Made by a program: the position numbers and the translations under genes. A stretch of DNA of 64,000 bases from Medicago truncatula (lineage: Eukaryota; Streptophyta; Magnoliopsida; Fabales; Fabaceae), in NCBI RefSeq assembly GCF_003473485.1, contig NC_053048.1, positions 28,516,755-28,580,754 on the forward strand, written 5' to 3'. Below, one piece after another: positions 11,446 to 21,865 of the stretch; the first letter of the stretch is position 1, and each line of letters begins with the position of its first letter. The notes beneath the pieces were generated by a model. That model worked only from the letters and a program-made list of their open reading frames with translations. It ran no database searches and was not told the origin of the DNA.

Positions 11446-12904
11446 GGCTTAATATATCATTTGGTCACTTAACTTATTTTGTGTTTTTAATTTGGTCCTC
11501 TAACTATAAAGTGTCTCAATTTGGTTCCACAAGTCTTATGCCGTTTACTATTTTGGTCATCTCCGTTAGTATTTTACAAAATCTGTTAACTCATTTCCAC
11601 GAGTCATTTAAGATTGGTGATCAACGGTTGGATTTAAAAAGCACACATGACATACCGTATGACTTACAACATATGATAACTTCTATTGTCATCTTCTTCC
11701 TTCTTCATCTTCATATAACCTTCATAAAAAAATACAATTTCTTTTAAAATCCAATTATTTTCCTTTAAAAAATTTATCATTTAAACTACATCAAAACCAT
11801 GTAATCAAAGATGAAGGAAAAATTGCATCCTTTTAATAACCACCGATGCAGCAACATAAACTCAAATTGAATCACCAATATTCCAAACTCCAATACTTGG
11901 TAATGCCCACGAACGTCAGATGACCATACGAGGACAAACACAAGCGGCCATCTAAAACTCCAAGACCAAACAACAATAAAATAGACACAAAAAATGCCAA
12001 GAACATCCCTCAAAGCGGCGGCTAGTGGAGGGAAGGTGGTTGGTGCGGAGGAGAGAGAGGAAGACGGAGAAGATTTATGGGTTGCGGTCTATGAAAATCA
12101 AATTTGGGTCGTTGAAAAAACGGCTTGAGAGTGCGAAGAAGAGAGAATCTGGATCACCGGACAGGATTGTCGAAAGGGGTTGTTTCGAAGAGCTTATCGC
12201 CAACGTTTTATGCGGTCAGTTGCGTTTAAGTCTGTGGTGGTGTGGGAAGTAATTCTTCCTCCGTTAGTGAAATCAGAATGTTGATTATCTTGTTCCTACC
12301 GTTTTGTACATATTTTGCCTATTTGCCTATTGACATTGAATTGAACCTAACCTCACCAACCTCATGAATCAAACTTCACAAAAAATCTGAAAATTCAACT
12401 GAATCTCACGAACCCTTTTCTCAACAGAAGCATATATCTCCAAGGAACATTCAACAATTTCACTCAGAAAGAAATGAATTAGAACGATTTTATGGATTTG
12501 ATTAGAAGTTGATTAGGTTTAAGAATTTAATTTAAGGATTTGATTATATGGTTTTTGATGAAGTTGAAAAGATGAATTTTTTAAAGGAAAAAAATTGGAT
12601 TTTATTTTTATTTTTATGAAGGTTGATAAAGGTTACATGAAGATGAAGAGGGAAGAAGATGACAATAGGAGTTATCATATGTTGCGAGTCCACGATATGT
12701 CATGTGTGCTTTTTAAATCCAACCGTTGATCCCCAATCTTAAATGACACGTGGCAAGGAGTTAACAGGTTTTGCAAAATACTAACGGAGAAGACTAAAAT
12801 AGTAAACGGCATAAGATTTATGGGACCAAATTGAGACGTTTTATAGTTAGGGGACCAAATTGAAAACACAAAATAAGTTAAGGGACAAAATGATGTATTA
12901 AGCC
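11446..12904. mobile_element. Mutator-like element (MULE), long inverted ends
   Basis: The ends GGCTTAATA...TATTAAGCC begin inverted repeats of about 230 bp (11446-11675 against 12675-12904). Flanks TTGACTTTT (11437-11445) and TTAATTTTT (12905-12913) agree at 7 of 9 positions, fitting an aged 9-bp duplication. The homologous site upstream of the second F-box gene (near 19550) lacks the element and reads straight through, confirming it as an insertion. The interior has no transposase. ORFs at 11430-11747 and 12675-12869 are mirror translations of the inverted ends, not genes. Confidence 0.85.
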
Positions 12905-12913
12905 TTAATTTTT

Positions 12914-13760
12914 TTATTTCTAATTAACCATCATTTTGATTTTTAAGGTACAATTTTTCAATTATACCATGTCTCATTTACTCATACTCCTTTTCAATCA
13001 AAGTCTTTTTTTGCTTTTTTTCTTTTTAACTTTTGTTACCTATAATAATGAATCCATCATATGTATTTAGAAAATTCAAGTTTGTTATTTTTTTTTTCCT
13101 TTTAAACAAAGTTTTTTGTTTTTTAACAAACTTTTGTTACCTATAACAATGGATCAATGAAGAGTAGAAATTCTATAAATAAGGTTGTAACATTGTTAAA
13201 AAATTTAAGGGCATATTAGAAGGACACAGTTATGGTTCAATTAATGTGAAGTTGAAATTTTTTACATTGCTTTACAATTATTTAAATTAAAAAAAAAAAT
13301 TGTTTGTTATGGAAGAGGTAGAGGAGTTTTTTTTTTTTACCAGAATAAAAGTTTGTTGGAGTGAAAGTATATCAATTGTTTTTTTGGTGGTGACCGGATT
13401 TGAACCGAACCTTGCATATATTATATATTATGTATTGTCCTTACCAATTGAGTTAAGCTCACGAGGACAAATTATATCAATTGTTTGTTACGGAAGATAA
13501 AAATTGGAATCAAACTTCCTTAAAAAAAAAAAAAAAAGTGGAATCAAACTTATTGAAAAGAGAACATGTCTTCCGAAAAAGTAAAAATTTATCGGTGGAT
13601 TAAATAGGGTTTAGAAGGTATTAGGGTTTGTCAAAAACAAAAAATAAAACAAAAGTATTAGGGTTCGTCAAAAACAAAAAATAAAACAAAAGTATTAGGG
13701 TTCAGCGTTTCAGCTCCAATTCACCAAACGGCACAGCCTTTGTAACAACAAAACTCCATC
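12914..13760 (+). promoter_or_regulatory. Upstream region of F-box gene copy 1
   Basis: T-rich sequence shared in part with 19560-20219, upstream of copy 2, so it belongs to the duplicated block. It contains the SINE insertion at 13382-13472. A direct duplication of GTATTAGGGTTYRTCAAAAA-like sequence lies just before the gene (13650-13700). No TATA box was assigned with confidence. Confidence 0.45.
13382..13472 (-). mobile_element. tRNA-related SINE with 14-bp TSD
   Basis: Read on the minus strand, this begins GTCCTCGTGAGC. It carries a box A-like TTAACTCAATTGG and a box B-like GGTTCAAATCC, and ends in a short A-run. The flanks are identical 14-mers TATATCAATTGTTT (13368-13381 and 13473-13486). 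The homologous promoters of copy 2 (near 19978) and copy 4 (near 38008) have one TATATCAATTGTTT and no insert, so the target site is verified twice within the window. Confidence 0.85.
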
Positions 13761-14918
13761 ATGAATCTCCTCCCTCCATCTCAGTTGCAGGTATTCCTCC
13801 CCGGTGAACTTATTGTCGAAGTGCTTTCCTTCCTTCCTGTCAAATCTCTCATGCGGCTGAAGTGTGTGAGCAAGTCATGGAAGTACCTCATATCTGAACC
13901 CTCCTTCGCCAAACTGCACCTTAACAGAACTACACAAGATGCAGTCCGCACAATTGTATCATACCATATGCATTCCAGGGACGTGTCCTTCACAGTTTTC
14001 CGTTTGCTCGAGAACCCTCCAATCATTATCAATCTTCCAAAAAATCCTTACCATCAACTGAATGACAAGGATTGCCACTACATCGTTGGTTCCTGCAATG
14101 GATTGCTTTGCTTATTTGGCGGAACTGGCTATAGAGAGGACAATGGGGGGTATAGAGAGAATTGGCTTCGTTTTTGGAACCCAGCCACAAGGATAATATC
14201 AGAAAAATTTCATGGTGATGATGGCCTAGGTTTCCCTTGTAATTACACGTTTGGTTATGATAATTCAACAGAAACTTATAAGGTGGTGTATTTCACTCGA
14301 AAGACAACAAATGTAAGAGTTTTTAGTTTGGGCGTTAATGTTTGGAGAAATATCCAAGATTCCCCTATGATTCATCATCATTGGCAGATGAAGGTTGTGC
14401 ATGTGAAAGATAGTGTTAATTGGTTGGCAATTCACAATTACATTAGTGATGATTATAATTGCGAGGGTATTACTATTGGGCAATTTGTGATTATTTCACT
14501 TGATTTGGGCACTGAGGCATATACTAAATTGTTTCCTCCTCATGGTTTCAGTGAAGTACCATTTGTTATACCAAAACTAAGTGTCTTAAATGATTATCTT
14601 TGTTTTTTTCATGATTTCAAACAAACTCATTTTGTTATATGGCAAATGAAGGAATTTGGATTTCAAGAGTCTTGGACTCAGTTATTCAAAATTAGTTATC
14701 AGAATATCCAAAGTGATTATAATGTTAATGACTTGTGCCGATGTTTGTTGCCATTATACCTTTTGGAGAAGAACGATACACTATTATTGACCAGAAATTA
14801 TATTTTTTCAAGAGAACCAATTCTCTATAATTTGAGAGATAACAGAGCAAAAAGGATCAATATACCTTGGTGGCACAATTGTCAGAATTATGTTGAAAGC
14901 TTGATTTCTTATTGTTGA
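13761..14918 (+). CDS. F-box / F-box-associated domain protein, copy 1
   Basis: Predicted substrate receptor of an SCF (Skp1-Cullin-F-box) ubiquitin ligase, 385 aa, single coding exon. The F-box lies at about residues 11-55 (LPGELIVEVLSFLPVKSL, then LKCVSKSWKYLISEPSFAKL). It is followed by an F-box-associated domain of the plant FBA type (SCNGLLCLFGG at about 111-121, FWNPATR, FGYDNSTETYKVVYF, ISLDLGTE). The target is unknown. The start was chosen because the same ATG context (AACTCCA[T/A]C ATG) and the following PPSQ sequence recur in the paralogues. Amino-terminal and central nucleotide stretches are nearly identical to copy 2, whereas the last third is closest to the split copy 4. An intron begins about 3 nt after the stop codon. 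Length is normal for the family. Confidence 0.93.
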   Translation: MNLLPPSQLQVFLPGELIVEVLSFLPVKSLMRLKCVSKSWKYLISEPSFAKLHLNRTTQDAVRTIVSYHMHSRDVSFTVFRLLENPPIIINLPKNPYHQLNDKDCHYIVGSCNGLLCLFGGTGYREDNGGYRENWLRFWNPATRIISEKFHGDDGLGFPCNYTFGYDNSTETYKVVYFTRKTTNVRVFSLGVNVWRNIQDSPMIHHHWQMKVVHVKDSVNWLAIHNYISDDYNCEGITIGQFVIISLDLGTEAYTKLFPPHGFSEVPFVIPKLSVLNDYLCFFHDFKQTHFVIWQMKEFGFQESWTQLFKISYQNIQSDYNVNDLCRCLLPLYLLEKNDTLLLTRNYIFSREPILYNLRDNRAKRINIPWWHNCQNYVESLISYC

Positions 14919-15700
14919 AAGTAAGTTCCTCTACAATGATTTACTTGTTTGAATTTGTGCTAATATATGTATGCTATATAATAAGTTGTGTTATGATTTT
15001 CTTATGATGACTTTGATTGTATTATTGAATGATTATGTATCGGCTATTGTTAACGATTTGGAAATCTTTGAACCAATTATGTATTTCATCTTATATTTTT
15101 CAAAAGTTAAAGATGATTTTACGTTACTTGTATGATAATGTTCACATGGTGGCTTTGATTTGAATTTGATTATATTTTTGAGTGATTATGTACTTGGTTG
15201 TTGTTAACGGTTTGACAATCTCTGAATTTAATCTGGTTTGCTCTTATATATATTATAAGATGAATTCTTCTGTTGATAATTCTCCTAAAAACAAATTTAT
15301 TATATCTTGTATATTCTTTATTGGTGGTACAATGGTCAGGATTATGATGAAAGGTTGGTTTCGTATTGTTGAAAGTAAGTTTCTTTACGACGATTTACTT
15401 GTTTGAATTTGTGTTGATACATGTCTTCTTAAATAATATTTGTTTTATGGCAATCTTGAGTCAAATGAATTTGTTTTCCTATTATTTATCACAAGTTAGA
15501 AGATGATTTTAAGTTTCCTGTATGTTCTTGTTATGTGGCTTTGATTTGATTATATGGTTGAGAGATTATGCATTGGTTATTGTTAATAGTTTGACAATCT
15601 TTGAATCTATTGAATCTGGTTTTCTCTTATATCTAAGTTCAATCTTCTCTTGATAATTCTCCCAAAAACAAATCCATTATACCTTGAATGTTCTTTATTG
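14868..15700 (+). repeat. Tandem duplication of the F-box 3' end (about 460-bp unit)
   Basis: Sequence from about 15327 repeats that from about 14868. It includes a copy of the last about 50 coding bases, a degenerate stop region (ATTGTTGAAAGTAAGTTTC at about 15366) and the following intron sequence through TTGATAATTCTCC. The second unit is diverged and its coding tail is not in a useful frame. Confidence 0.7.
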
Positions 15701-15906
15701 ATTTTTTCTTGACACTTCCTAAACACAACTTAAGTATGATATAATCCACAACATGACAGCATAAGACATTATTTAAATAAGGAGACTACACTTAAAGAAA
15801 TAATATAGTGAGAAAAGGAAAACCAGAAAAGGAAAATTTTGCTTATATCTATACTGAATCTATATTTTAAATAACACAACCCCCATATATGTTACCTGTG
15901 GTGCAG
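14922..15906 (+). other. 3'-UTR intron of F-box copy 1
   Basis: The stop TGA is followed almost at once by AA|GTAAGTTCC, a strong donor. The acceptor is GTGGTGCAG at 15898-15906, and the downstream exon starts TTTGTATTC or GTTTGTATTC. The same donor and acceptor pair recurs in copies 2 and 3. A tandem duplication lies inside the intron (see 14868-15700). No transcript was checked. Confidence 0.6.
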
Positions 15907-16530
15907 GTTTGTATTCTCGGCGGTACGGTTAATGGATGTTGCTGCACAATTCAGCGTTTGCCAAGACAGAAAGCTCTAATTAGATTAATGAACATTCTTT
16001 TTGCTCTTTCTTGCATTTTGTAATATTTAAGCATAGTAAGGAAATTATTCGATTTCAACTCAAATTTCTTGAACTAGTTTTTAGTTGATCTTGGATTCAT
16101 GTTTACATATGTGGAGAAAATACAACTTAAATATGTCCTTAATGCACATCAGTGCATCTATTTGTTTGCAGGCTTTCAGAAACTTCAAAATGGGTTACTT
16201 TGAATCTAGAATATCTTTTTAAGTAAGTTGCAATATACAAATTTATGTTTGTGATATCAACATATATATGTGGCAATGTGGCTCTATGATTGCATTCCTA
16301 CTCTTTATGAGTTTTTGCTAATAATGTTGCCTCTTTGGCAAGCTTGATGAGGCTATACATATGAATAACCTAACAAGGCATTTTTGTCTGCAAATTCTTG
16401 TGTTTCAGTGTATGTTTTATCATGACATGAACGAAAAAGTCATCTATAATCCATATAGAAAGTCTTGTACTTGGTCCCTGCACTGATCTTCTTAATTTGT
16501 TTTACTAGACTAGAGTTATGATTTTATATT

Positions 16531-16716
16531 GGGGGAGCCTTGGGGCAATGGTAAAGTTGTTGTCACGTGATTGAAAAGTCATGAGTTCAAGTTTTGGAAA
16601 CAACCTCTTGTGTAAAAATAGGGTAAAGCTGCATACAATAAAGCAAATAGTGAGACCCCTTCCCGAACTATGTGTATGCAGGAGTTTTAGTGTACCGGGC
16701 TGCCCTATAAAGTTAG
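16531..16716 (+). mobile_element. Au-type SINE downstream of F-box copy 1
   Basis: Begins GGGGGAGCCTTGGGGCAATGG and has the box B-like GAGTTCAAGTTTTGG. It ends near ACCGGGCTGCCCTATAA, the known layout of the widespread angiosperm Au SINE. Flanks GATTTTATAT (from 16520) and GATTTTACGT (from 16717) are an imperfect target duplication. The homologous site after copy 3 (near 33715) is empty, while the site after copy 4 is occupied (52381). Confidence 0.85.
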
Positions 16717-17429
16717 GATTTTACGTAGAAAGTAACATCTCTCTGATTTTAGTTGTCATCGAACTTACGTTACAGTCTATGTTTTGTCAGTTTTTTGCCT
16801 TTTCTTTCATTTCTATTTTTGATATATCATGTAAAATGATAGTTATTAGATAATATCCTCTAACTGATCAACGTGTAAAATTTCCACTAGATATCATTAT
16901 GATATTTAGTTTGTTTCCAAGTCAAGCTTAAGCTATGCTTTCTTTGGTTTGGTGCAAAAACAGACATTGTGATCAAATGCATATTTAGAAATGGTTTTCC
17001 ATGACATAATGAATTAGCATGAGGGCCTCCATTAATAGAAAGCTAGGATCTCAAGAATAGTGTTGAGAATGATCTTTTGACGAAGAATCACTTCTTCCAG
17101 AAAAATCAAATTTAGGCTTCATTTATTTTAGAAATTCATGAATTCACATTGCATTGGATGTCATGACCTTATGCAGAGTTACAACTAATTTATTATAAAC
17201 TTTATGCAAAGCATATCAAAGTTTCTTCGTGGTAAACAATTGATATAAATCATTCCAAATTTAACCTCTTTTGCTTCCATTACAAGATTGATCATATCAT
17301 ATTAATACAATAATTTCCGAAAAATGACACTCAATACAACATATTTCCATGCTGCAAGCTACTGCATAGTTGACCTGCACAATTGTAAAAGACTATAGCC
17401 TTCATTTTCAGGAAATAACTAGGATTTAA

Positions 17430-18660
17430 TATCTATTCCATTTTATATTTCTATTATATTTCATATTCCCCCGTCTCAAATTATAACTCGTTTTTGTCAT
17501 TTTATACAAATTAAGAAATGTAATAAATGTTGTATGGGAATCGGAAATTGTTGAGTTTTGACTCAAAATTTGATGTTTGTGTTTAAGCAAAATCGTAGCA
17601 TGGATTGGAAAAATCGTGGCACGATTTTGGTTTAGCAATTAGGGAAATAAGCACCTAGTTGTCTGACTTAGAGCTATAACCTAGTAAGACCATTCTTTTG
17701 AAACCCTTAGTAAGGTAGACGTAGATTAAGGCTGCCCGTTTGTAGAACTACTCAGTAAGCTTATAAAGAGTGTGCTATGAGTGTCCTAAGATTCATAGAT
17801 GGGCAGACCTAAGGGAACCTTGGCCTTCATTGCCTTGGGAAACACTGGAAAGCCAATATAAAGTCTATGTCTCAATTACCTTTGAATTAGCAAGACGCCA
17901 CACGTAAGGATCACCGTGCAATCAGTTTGTGCAGTTAGCCATCGGAGGGAAAGGCCTAATTAGTTACCTGGTGGCTAAAACCCATTGGGTCAAGTAATGT
18001 CTTACCTATTTAGGAAACTCCCAACGGTCTTACCACTTTTACAGTCACCAAAAGATGAATAAACGCTACATTTAAATTATGTATTATCCAACAATGAATA
18101 TACAGAGAGGATTTCCTAACCGTTGCTTACTTTTCTGCAACCAAAACAGGTAAATTCTCTTTGTTGCAGACATATAAAAATTGCTAACTTTTATATCGTT
18201 AAACTTACCAAAAAAAACTAACTAGAATTGATCGGACGAAAGGACAATCCCTATGGATATGATACTCTACTTACTAACTTTATTACTTTATGAAAACGAC
18301 TGGTACACTTGCCATTGCGCAACTACGCTAATCGAAATAAACACGAATTAAAGTGTGCATCACTTGTGGGAAACCGTCAATATTTCTGAATGAATAAATA
18401 GTGTGTGAGGGTCTTTATTTATAACATTAGGTTACTTAGGGATTAAGAGAAGAAAATTGAGCTTTATCCTTCGATCTAGCTTGGAAAACCAGCAAAAAAT
18501 GGGGTTTTACCCGGTACCAGGCGCAAGGCGCATGGCTTCTGGGTCGGCAAGGAATGTTCGCCCCAGGCGCAGGGCGCATGAGGCAGCCCCTCAAGTGCGA
18601 TTTCTTACGTTTTCTTCCCATTTCCGATCATTTTTCGTCTAAAAACTCCTAGGAACTTGA
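17430..18660 (+). repeat. Probable LTR-retrotransposon fragment
   Basis: A MITE end (CCCCCGTCTCAAATTATAAC near 17470) runs into non-coding sequence that resembles plant LTRs. It includes GACAATCCCTATGGATATGA near 18242 and GGTACACTTGCC near 18302, as in the R/U5 end of Ty3-type LTRs. It is followed by a GC-rich patch of repeated GGCGCA words at 18510-18590. No primer site, TSD or protein domain was found, so borders are approximate. ORFs at 18436-18642 lie in the GC-rich patch and are not believable genes. Confidence 0.35.
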
Positions 18661-19439
18661 AATGAATTCTTTTCACTTTGTATTGTCTTCAACAACCTTC
18701 TAAGAACCCTTGATTTTCAATTGTTCATCCTTGATCCTTCACATGATGTCTTGATTTGATGATTTACATATGATTCCTCACTACAAAACACTCAAAAAAT
18801 ACCTATGGAGTTGCATGATCTAGGATAAAATTGAATTACAATGACTCGAGTGAAAACAATACATTATGTTCCTCAAACCATTGACAACTCCTTTAACTCT
18901 CATCTTATTTGTCTTCAAATGCAAATAAAAATTACTAAAAACATAGCCAAAATGTCATATGATGCTTTATCATATCACGACTTAACCGTCATGTTAAGCA
19001 TGTGAAGAAACACCTTTACTAGGGAACACTCACAGTGCTTAAGATGCAACATTGCTTGGTTGGTCATCATTAGCTCTCCATATGAAAAGAGGCTGAGTCG
19101 TGGCTTGTCACAGAATCCTAGATAGATCTCGGCGCATCTCTAGGCTCTTCCAAGATCCTGTTTAAGTTCAAGCAGTATTTCTTGTCCCAATATCCTATTA
19201 TCCTTTAGGTACTTAGGGACATAACTCTTTATATCAAACAAATAGTTTCATTCTCATTTCCTGTCAGTCTCAAGGAATTTGGAAATGAATATAAAGTAGC
19301 TAAGTTTTACTTCAAAGATTAGCATTAAAATAGTTTGTTTAAAAGAAGCTTTTAAGGTTGTAACAAACTAAACTTGCAAATATAGTTATACTATGATTTA
19401 TACTATGAGTTCCCATCTCATGTTGAAGTGTTATGCAGC
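18661..19439. other. Intergenic, no feature seen
   Basis: AT-rich sequence without recognisable coding or repeat structure, between the LTR-like fragment and the start of the block shared with F-box copy 1 (shared from about 19443). Confidence 0.35.
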
Positions 19440-19442
19440 ATA

Positions 19443-20219
19443 AGACTATACATTTTGCATTATCTCAGAAACTACCTTGTTCCCACGTCACAAATTCATT
19501 AGGCCCCAACGTGCTCCACCGCCTTAAGTATCATCAATTACTTAGTCGTCGAATTTTTGTTTCTATTTAACCATCATTTTGATCTTTTAAGGTACATTTT
19601 TTCAATTATACCCTGTCTCAATTACTCATACTCCTTTTAAAAGAGAGTACTTTTTTTTAAAACTTTTGTTACCTATAACTATGGATCCATCATATGTATT
19701 TAGAAAATTCAAGTTTGTTATTTGTTTTCTTTTCAACAAATTTTTTGTTTTTTAACAAACTTTTGTTACCTATAACAATGAATCAATGAAGAGTATAAAT
19801 TCTATAAATAAGGTTGTAACATTGTTAAAAAATTTAAGTGCAAATTAGAAGGACGTAATCATACTTCGATTAATGTGAAGTTGAAATTTTTTATTTTGCT
19901 ATGGAAAAGATAGAGTGTACACAAAAAAGGAGTTTTTTTTTTTTTTTTGAAGAAAAAAATGTTTGTTGGAGAGAAAGTATATCAATTGTTTGTTATAGAA
20001 AAAAAATATGGAATGAAACTTATCCAAAAGAGAAAATGTCTTCCAAAAAAGTAAAAATTGAAGAAAGTAAAACTCCACAAATACACATCTTTATTTGTTT
20101 TCGTCAAACAACAAAAGTACTAGGGTTTGTCAAAAATAAAAAACACAAGTATTAGGGTTCAGCGTTACAGCTCCAATTCTCCAAAAACGGCACCGCCTTG
20201 GTAACAACAAAACTCCAAC
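19443..20219 (+). promoter_or_regulatory. Upstream region of F-box copy 2 (pre-insertion version)
   Basis: Homologous to the copy 1 upstream region from 11319 to 13760, but without the 1.46-kb MULE and without the 91-bp SINE. It therefore shows the empty target sites. An ORF at 19901-20155 covers a poly(T) tract and is not conserved as protein. Confidence 0.6.
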
Positions 20220-21380
20220 ATGAATCTCCTCCCTCCATCTCAGTTGCAGGTATTCCTCCCCGGTGAACTTATTGTCGAAGTGCTTTCCTTCCTTCCTGTC
20301 AAATCTCTCATGCGGCTGAAGTGTGTGAGCAAGTCATGGAAGTACCTCATATCTGAACCCTCCTTCGCCAAATTGCACCTTAATAGAACTACACAAGATG
20401 CAGTCAGCACAATTGTATCAAACAATATCTATTCCAGGACTGGCACGGAAATGTCCTTCACAGTTTTCCGTTTGCTCGAGAACCCTCCAATCATTATCAA
20501 TCTTCCAAGAGATCCTTACTATCCACTGAACGACAAGGCTTTCCGCTACATAGTTGGTTCCTGCAATGGATTGCTTTGCTTATTTGGCGGAACTGGCTAT
20601 AGAGAGGACAATGGGGGGTATAGAGAGAATTGGCTTCGTTTTTGGAACCCAGCCACAAGGATAATATCAGAAAAATTTCATGGTGATGATGGCCTAGGTT
20701 TCCCTTGTAATTACACGTTTGGTTATGATAATTCAACAGAAACTTATAAGGTGGTGTATTTCACTCGAAAGACAACAAATGTAAGAGTTTTTAGTTTGGG
20801 CGTTAATGTTTGGAGAAATATCCAAGATTCCCATATGATTCATCATCATCGCCAGATGAAGGTTATGCATGTGAGAGGTAGTGTTAATTGGTTGGCAATT
20901 CACAATTACATCAGTTACTATTATAATTTCAAGGATATTACTATTGAGGAATTTGTGATTATTTCACTTGATTTGGGTACCGAGACACATACTAAGTTGT
21001 TGCCTCCTCACGGTTTCGATGAAGTGCCATTTGTTATACCAAATCTAAGTGTTTTAAAGGATTGTCTTTGTTTTTCTCATGATTTCAAACGAACTCATTT
21101 TATTATATGGCAAATGAAGCAATTTGGAGTTCAAGAGTCTTGGACTCGGTTATTCAAAATTAGTTATAAGAATCTCCAAATAGATTGTCCCTTTAATGAC
21201 TTTTGCTTGTTGCCATTATGCCTTTTGGAGAAGAAGGATACACTATTATTGACAAGAAATGATTTTTTTGAAAGACGACCAATTCTCTATAATTTGCGAG
21301 ATAAGATAGCAAAAAGGATCCATATACCTTGGTCGTCCAATGTTCAGGATTATGTTGAAAGTTTGATTTCTTATTGTTGA
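20220..21380 (+). CDS. F-box / F-box-associated domain protein, copy 2
   Basis: Predicted SCF ubiquitin-ligase substrate receptor, 386 aa, single coding exon. The F-box at about 11-55 is identical to copy 1 over the first about 60 residues. The FBA-type domain follows (SCNGLLCLFGGTGYRED, FWNPATR, FGYDNSTETYKVV, ISLDLGTE). The C-terminal third (NLQIDCPFND, LEKKDTLLLTRND, IPWSSNVQDYVES) matches copy 3 rather than copy 1. This mosaic pattern suggests gene conversion between copies 1 and 2. The stop TGA is followed by the conserved AAGTAAGTTCC donor. Length is normal and there are no disabling changes. Confidence 0.93.
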   Translation: MNLLPPSQLQVFLPGELIVEVLSFLPVKSLMRLKCVSKSWKYLISEPSFAKLHLNRTTQDAVSTIVSNNIYSRTGTEMSFTVFRLLENPPIIINLPRDPYYPLNDKAFRYIVGSCNGLLCLFGGTGYREDNGGYRENWLRFWNPATRIISEKFHGDDGLGFPCNYTFGYDNSTETYKVVYFTRKTTNVRVFSLGVNVWRNIQDSHMIHHHRQMKVMHVRGSVNWLAIHNYISYYYNFKDITIEEFVIISLDLGTETHTKLLPPHGFDEVPFVIPNLSVLKDCLCFSHDFKRTHFIIWQMKQFGVQESWTRLFKISYKNLQIDCPFNDFCLLPLCLLEKKDTLLLTRNDFFERRPILYNLRDKIAKRIHIPWSSNVQDYVESLISYC

Positions 21381-21383
21381 AAG

Positions 21384-21865
21384 TAAGTTCCTTTAGAACT
21401 ATTTACTTGTTTGAATTTGTGCTAGTATATGTATGCTATATAATAAGTTGTGTGATCATTTTCTTATGATGACTTTGATTATTTTATTGAATGATTATGT
21501 ATGGGCTATTGTTAAGGGTTTAGAAATTTTTGAACCAATTATGTATTTCATCATATAGTTTTCAAAAGTTAAAAAGAGGATTTTACGTTACTTGTATGAT
21601 CATGTTCACATGGTGGCTTTGATTTGAATTTGATTATACTTGAGTGATTATGTATTTGGTCTTGACAACATTTTTAACAAAACTGAAGCATGGTATACAG
21701 GTATAGTATATCAAAATATACAGATATTATGCCCAAATAATTGAATGATCCTATTTCAGTTTTTAATTAGAGCTTGATTATCTGTCCTAAATTTAAGTAT
21801 GAATATATTTTTGGGATATAGAATTTGATTTCAACAAAATAACCCCCATGTTGCCTTTGGTGCAG
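21384..21865 (+). other. 3'-UTR intron of F-box copy 2
   Basis: Donor GTAAGTTCC lies directly after the stop codon. Acceptor TTTGGTGCAG ends at 21865, before a GTTTGTATTCACGG exon conserved in copies 1 and 3. It is shorter than in copy 1, which has the internal duplication. Confidence 0.6.

Noticed and set aside
11430..12869. Two similar ORFs at 11430-11747 (plus) and 12675-12869 (minus)
   Set aside because: They are translations of the two inverted arms of a MULE, not a duplicated gene.
18436..18642. Overlapping 61-aa ORFs on both strands
   Set aside because: Both translate a GC-rich GGCGCA repeat patch. They have no family resemblance and mirror each other.
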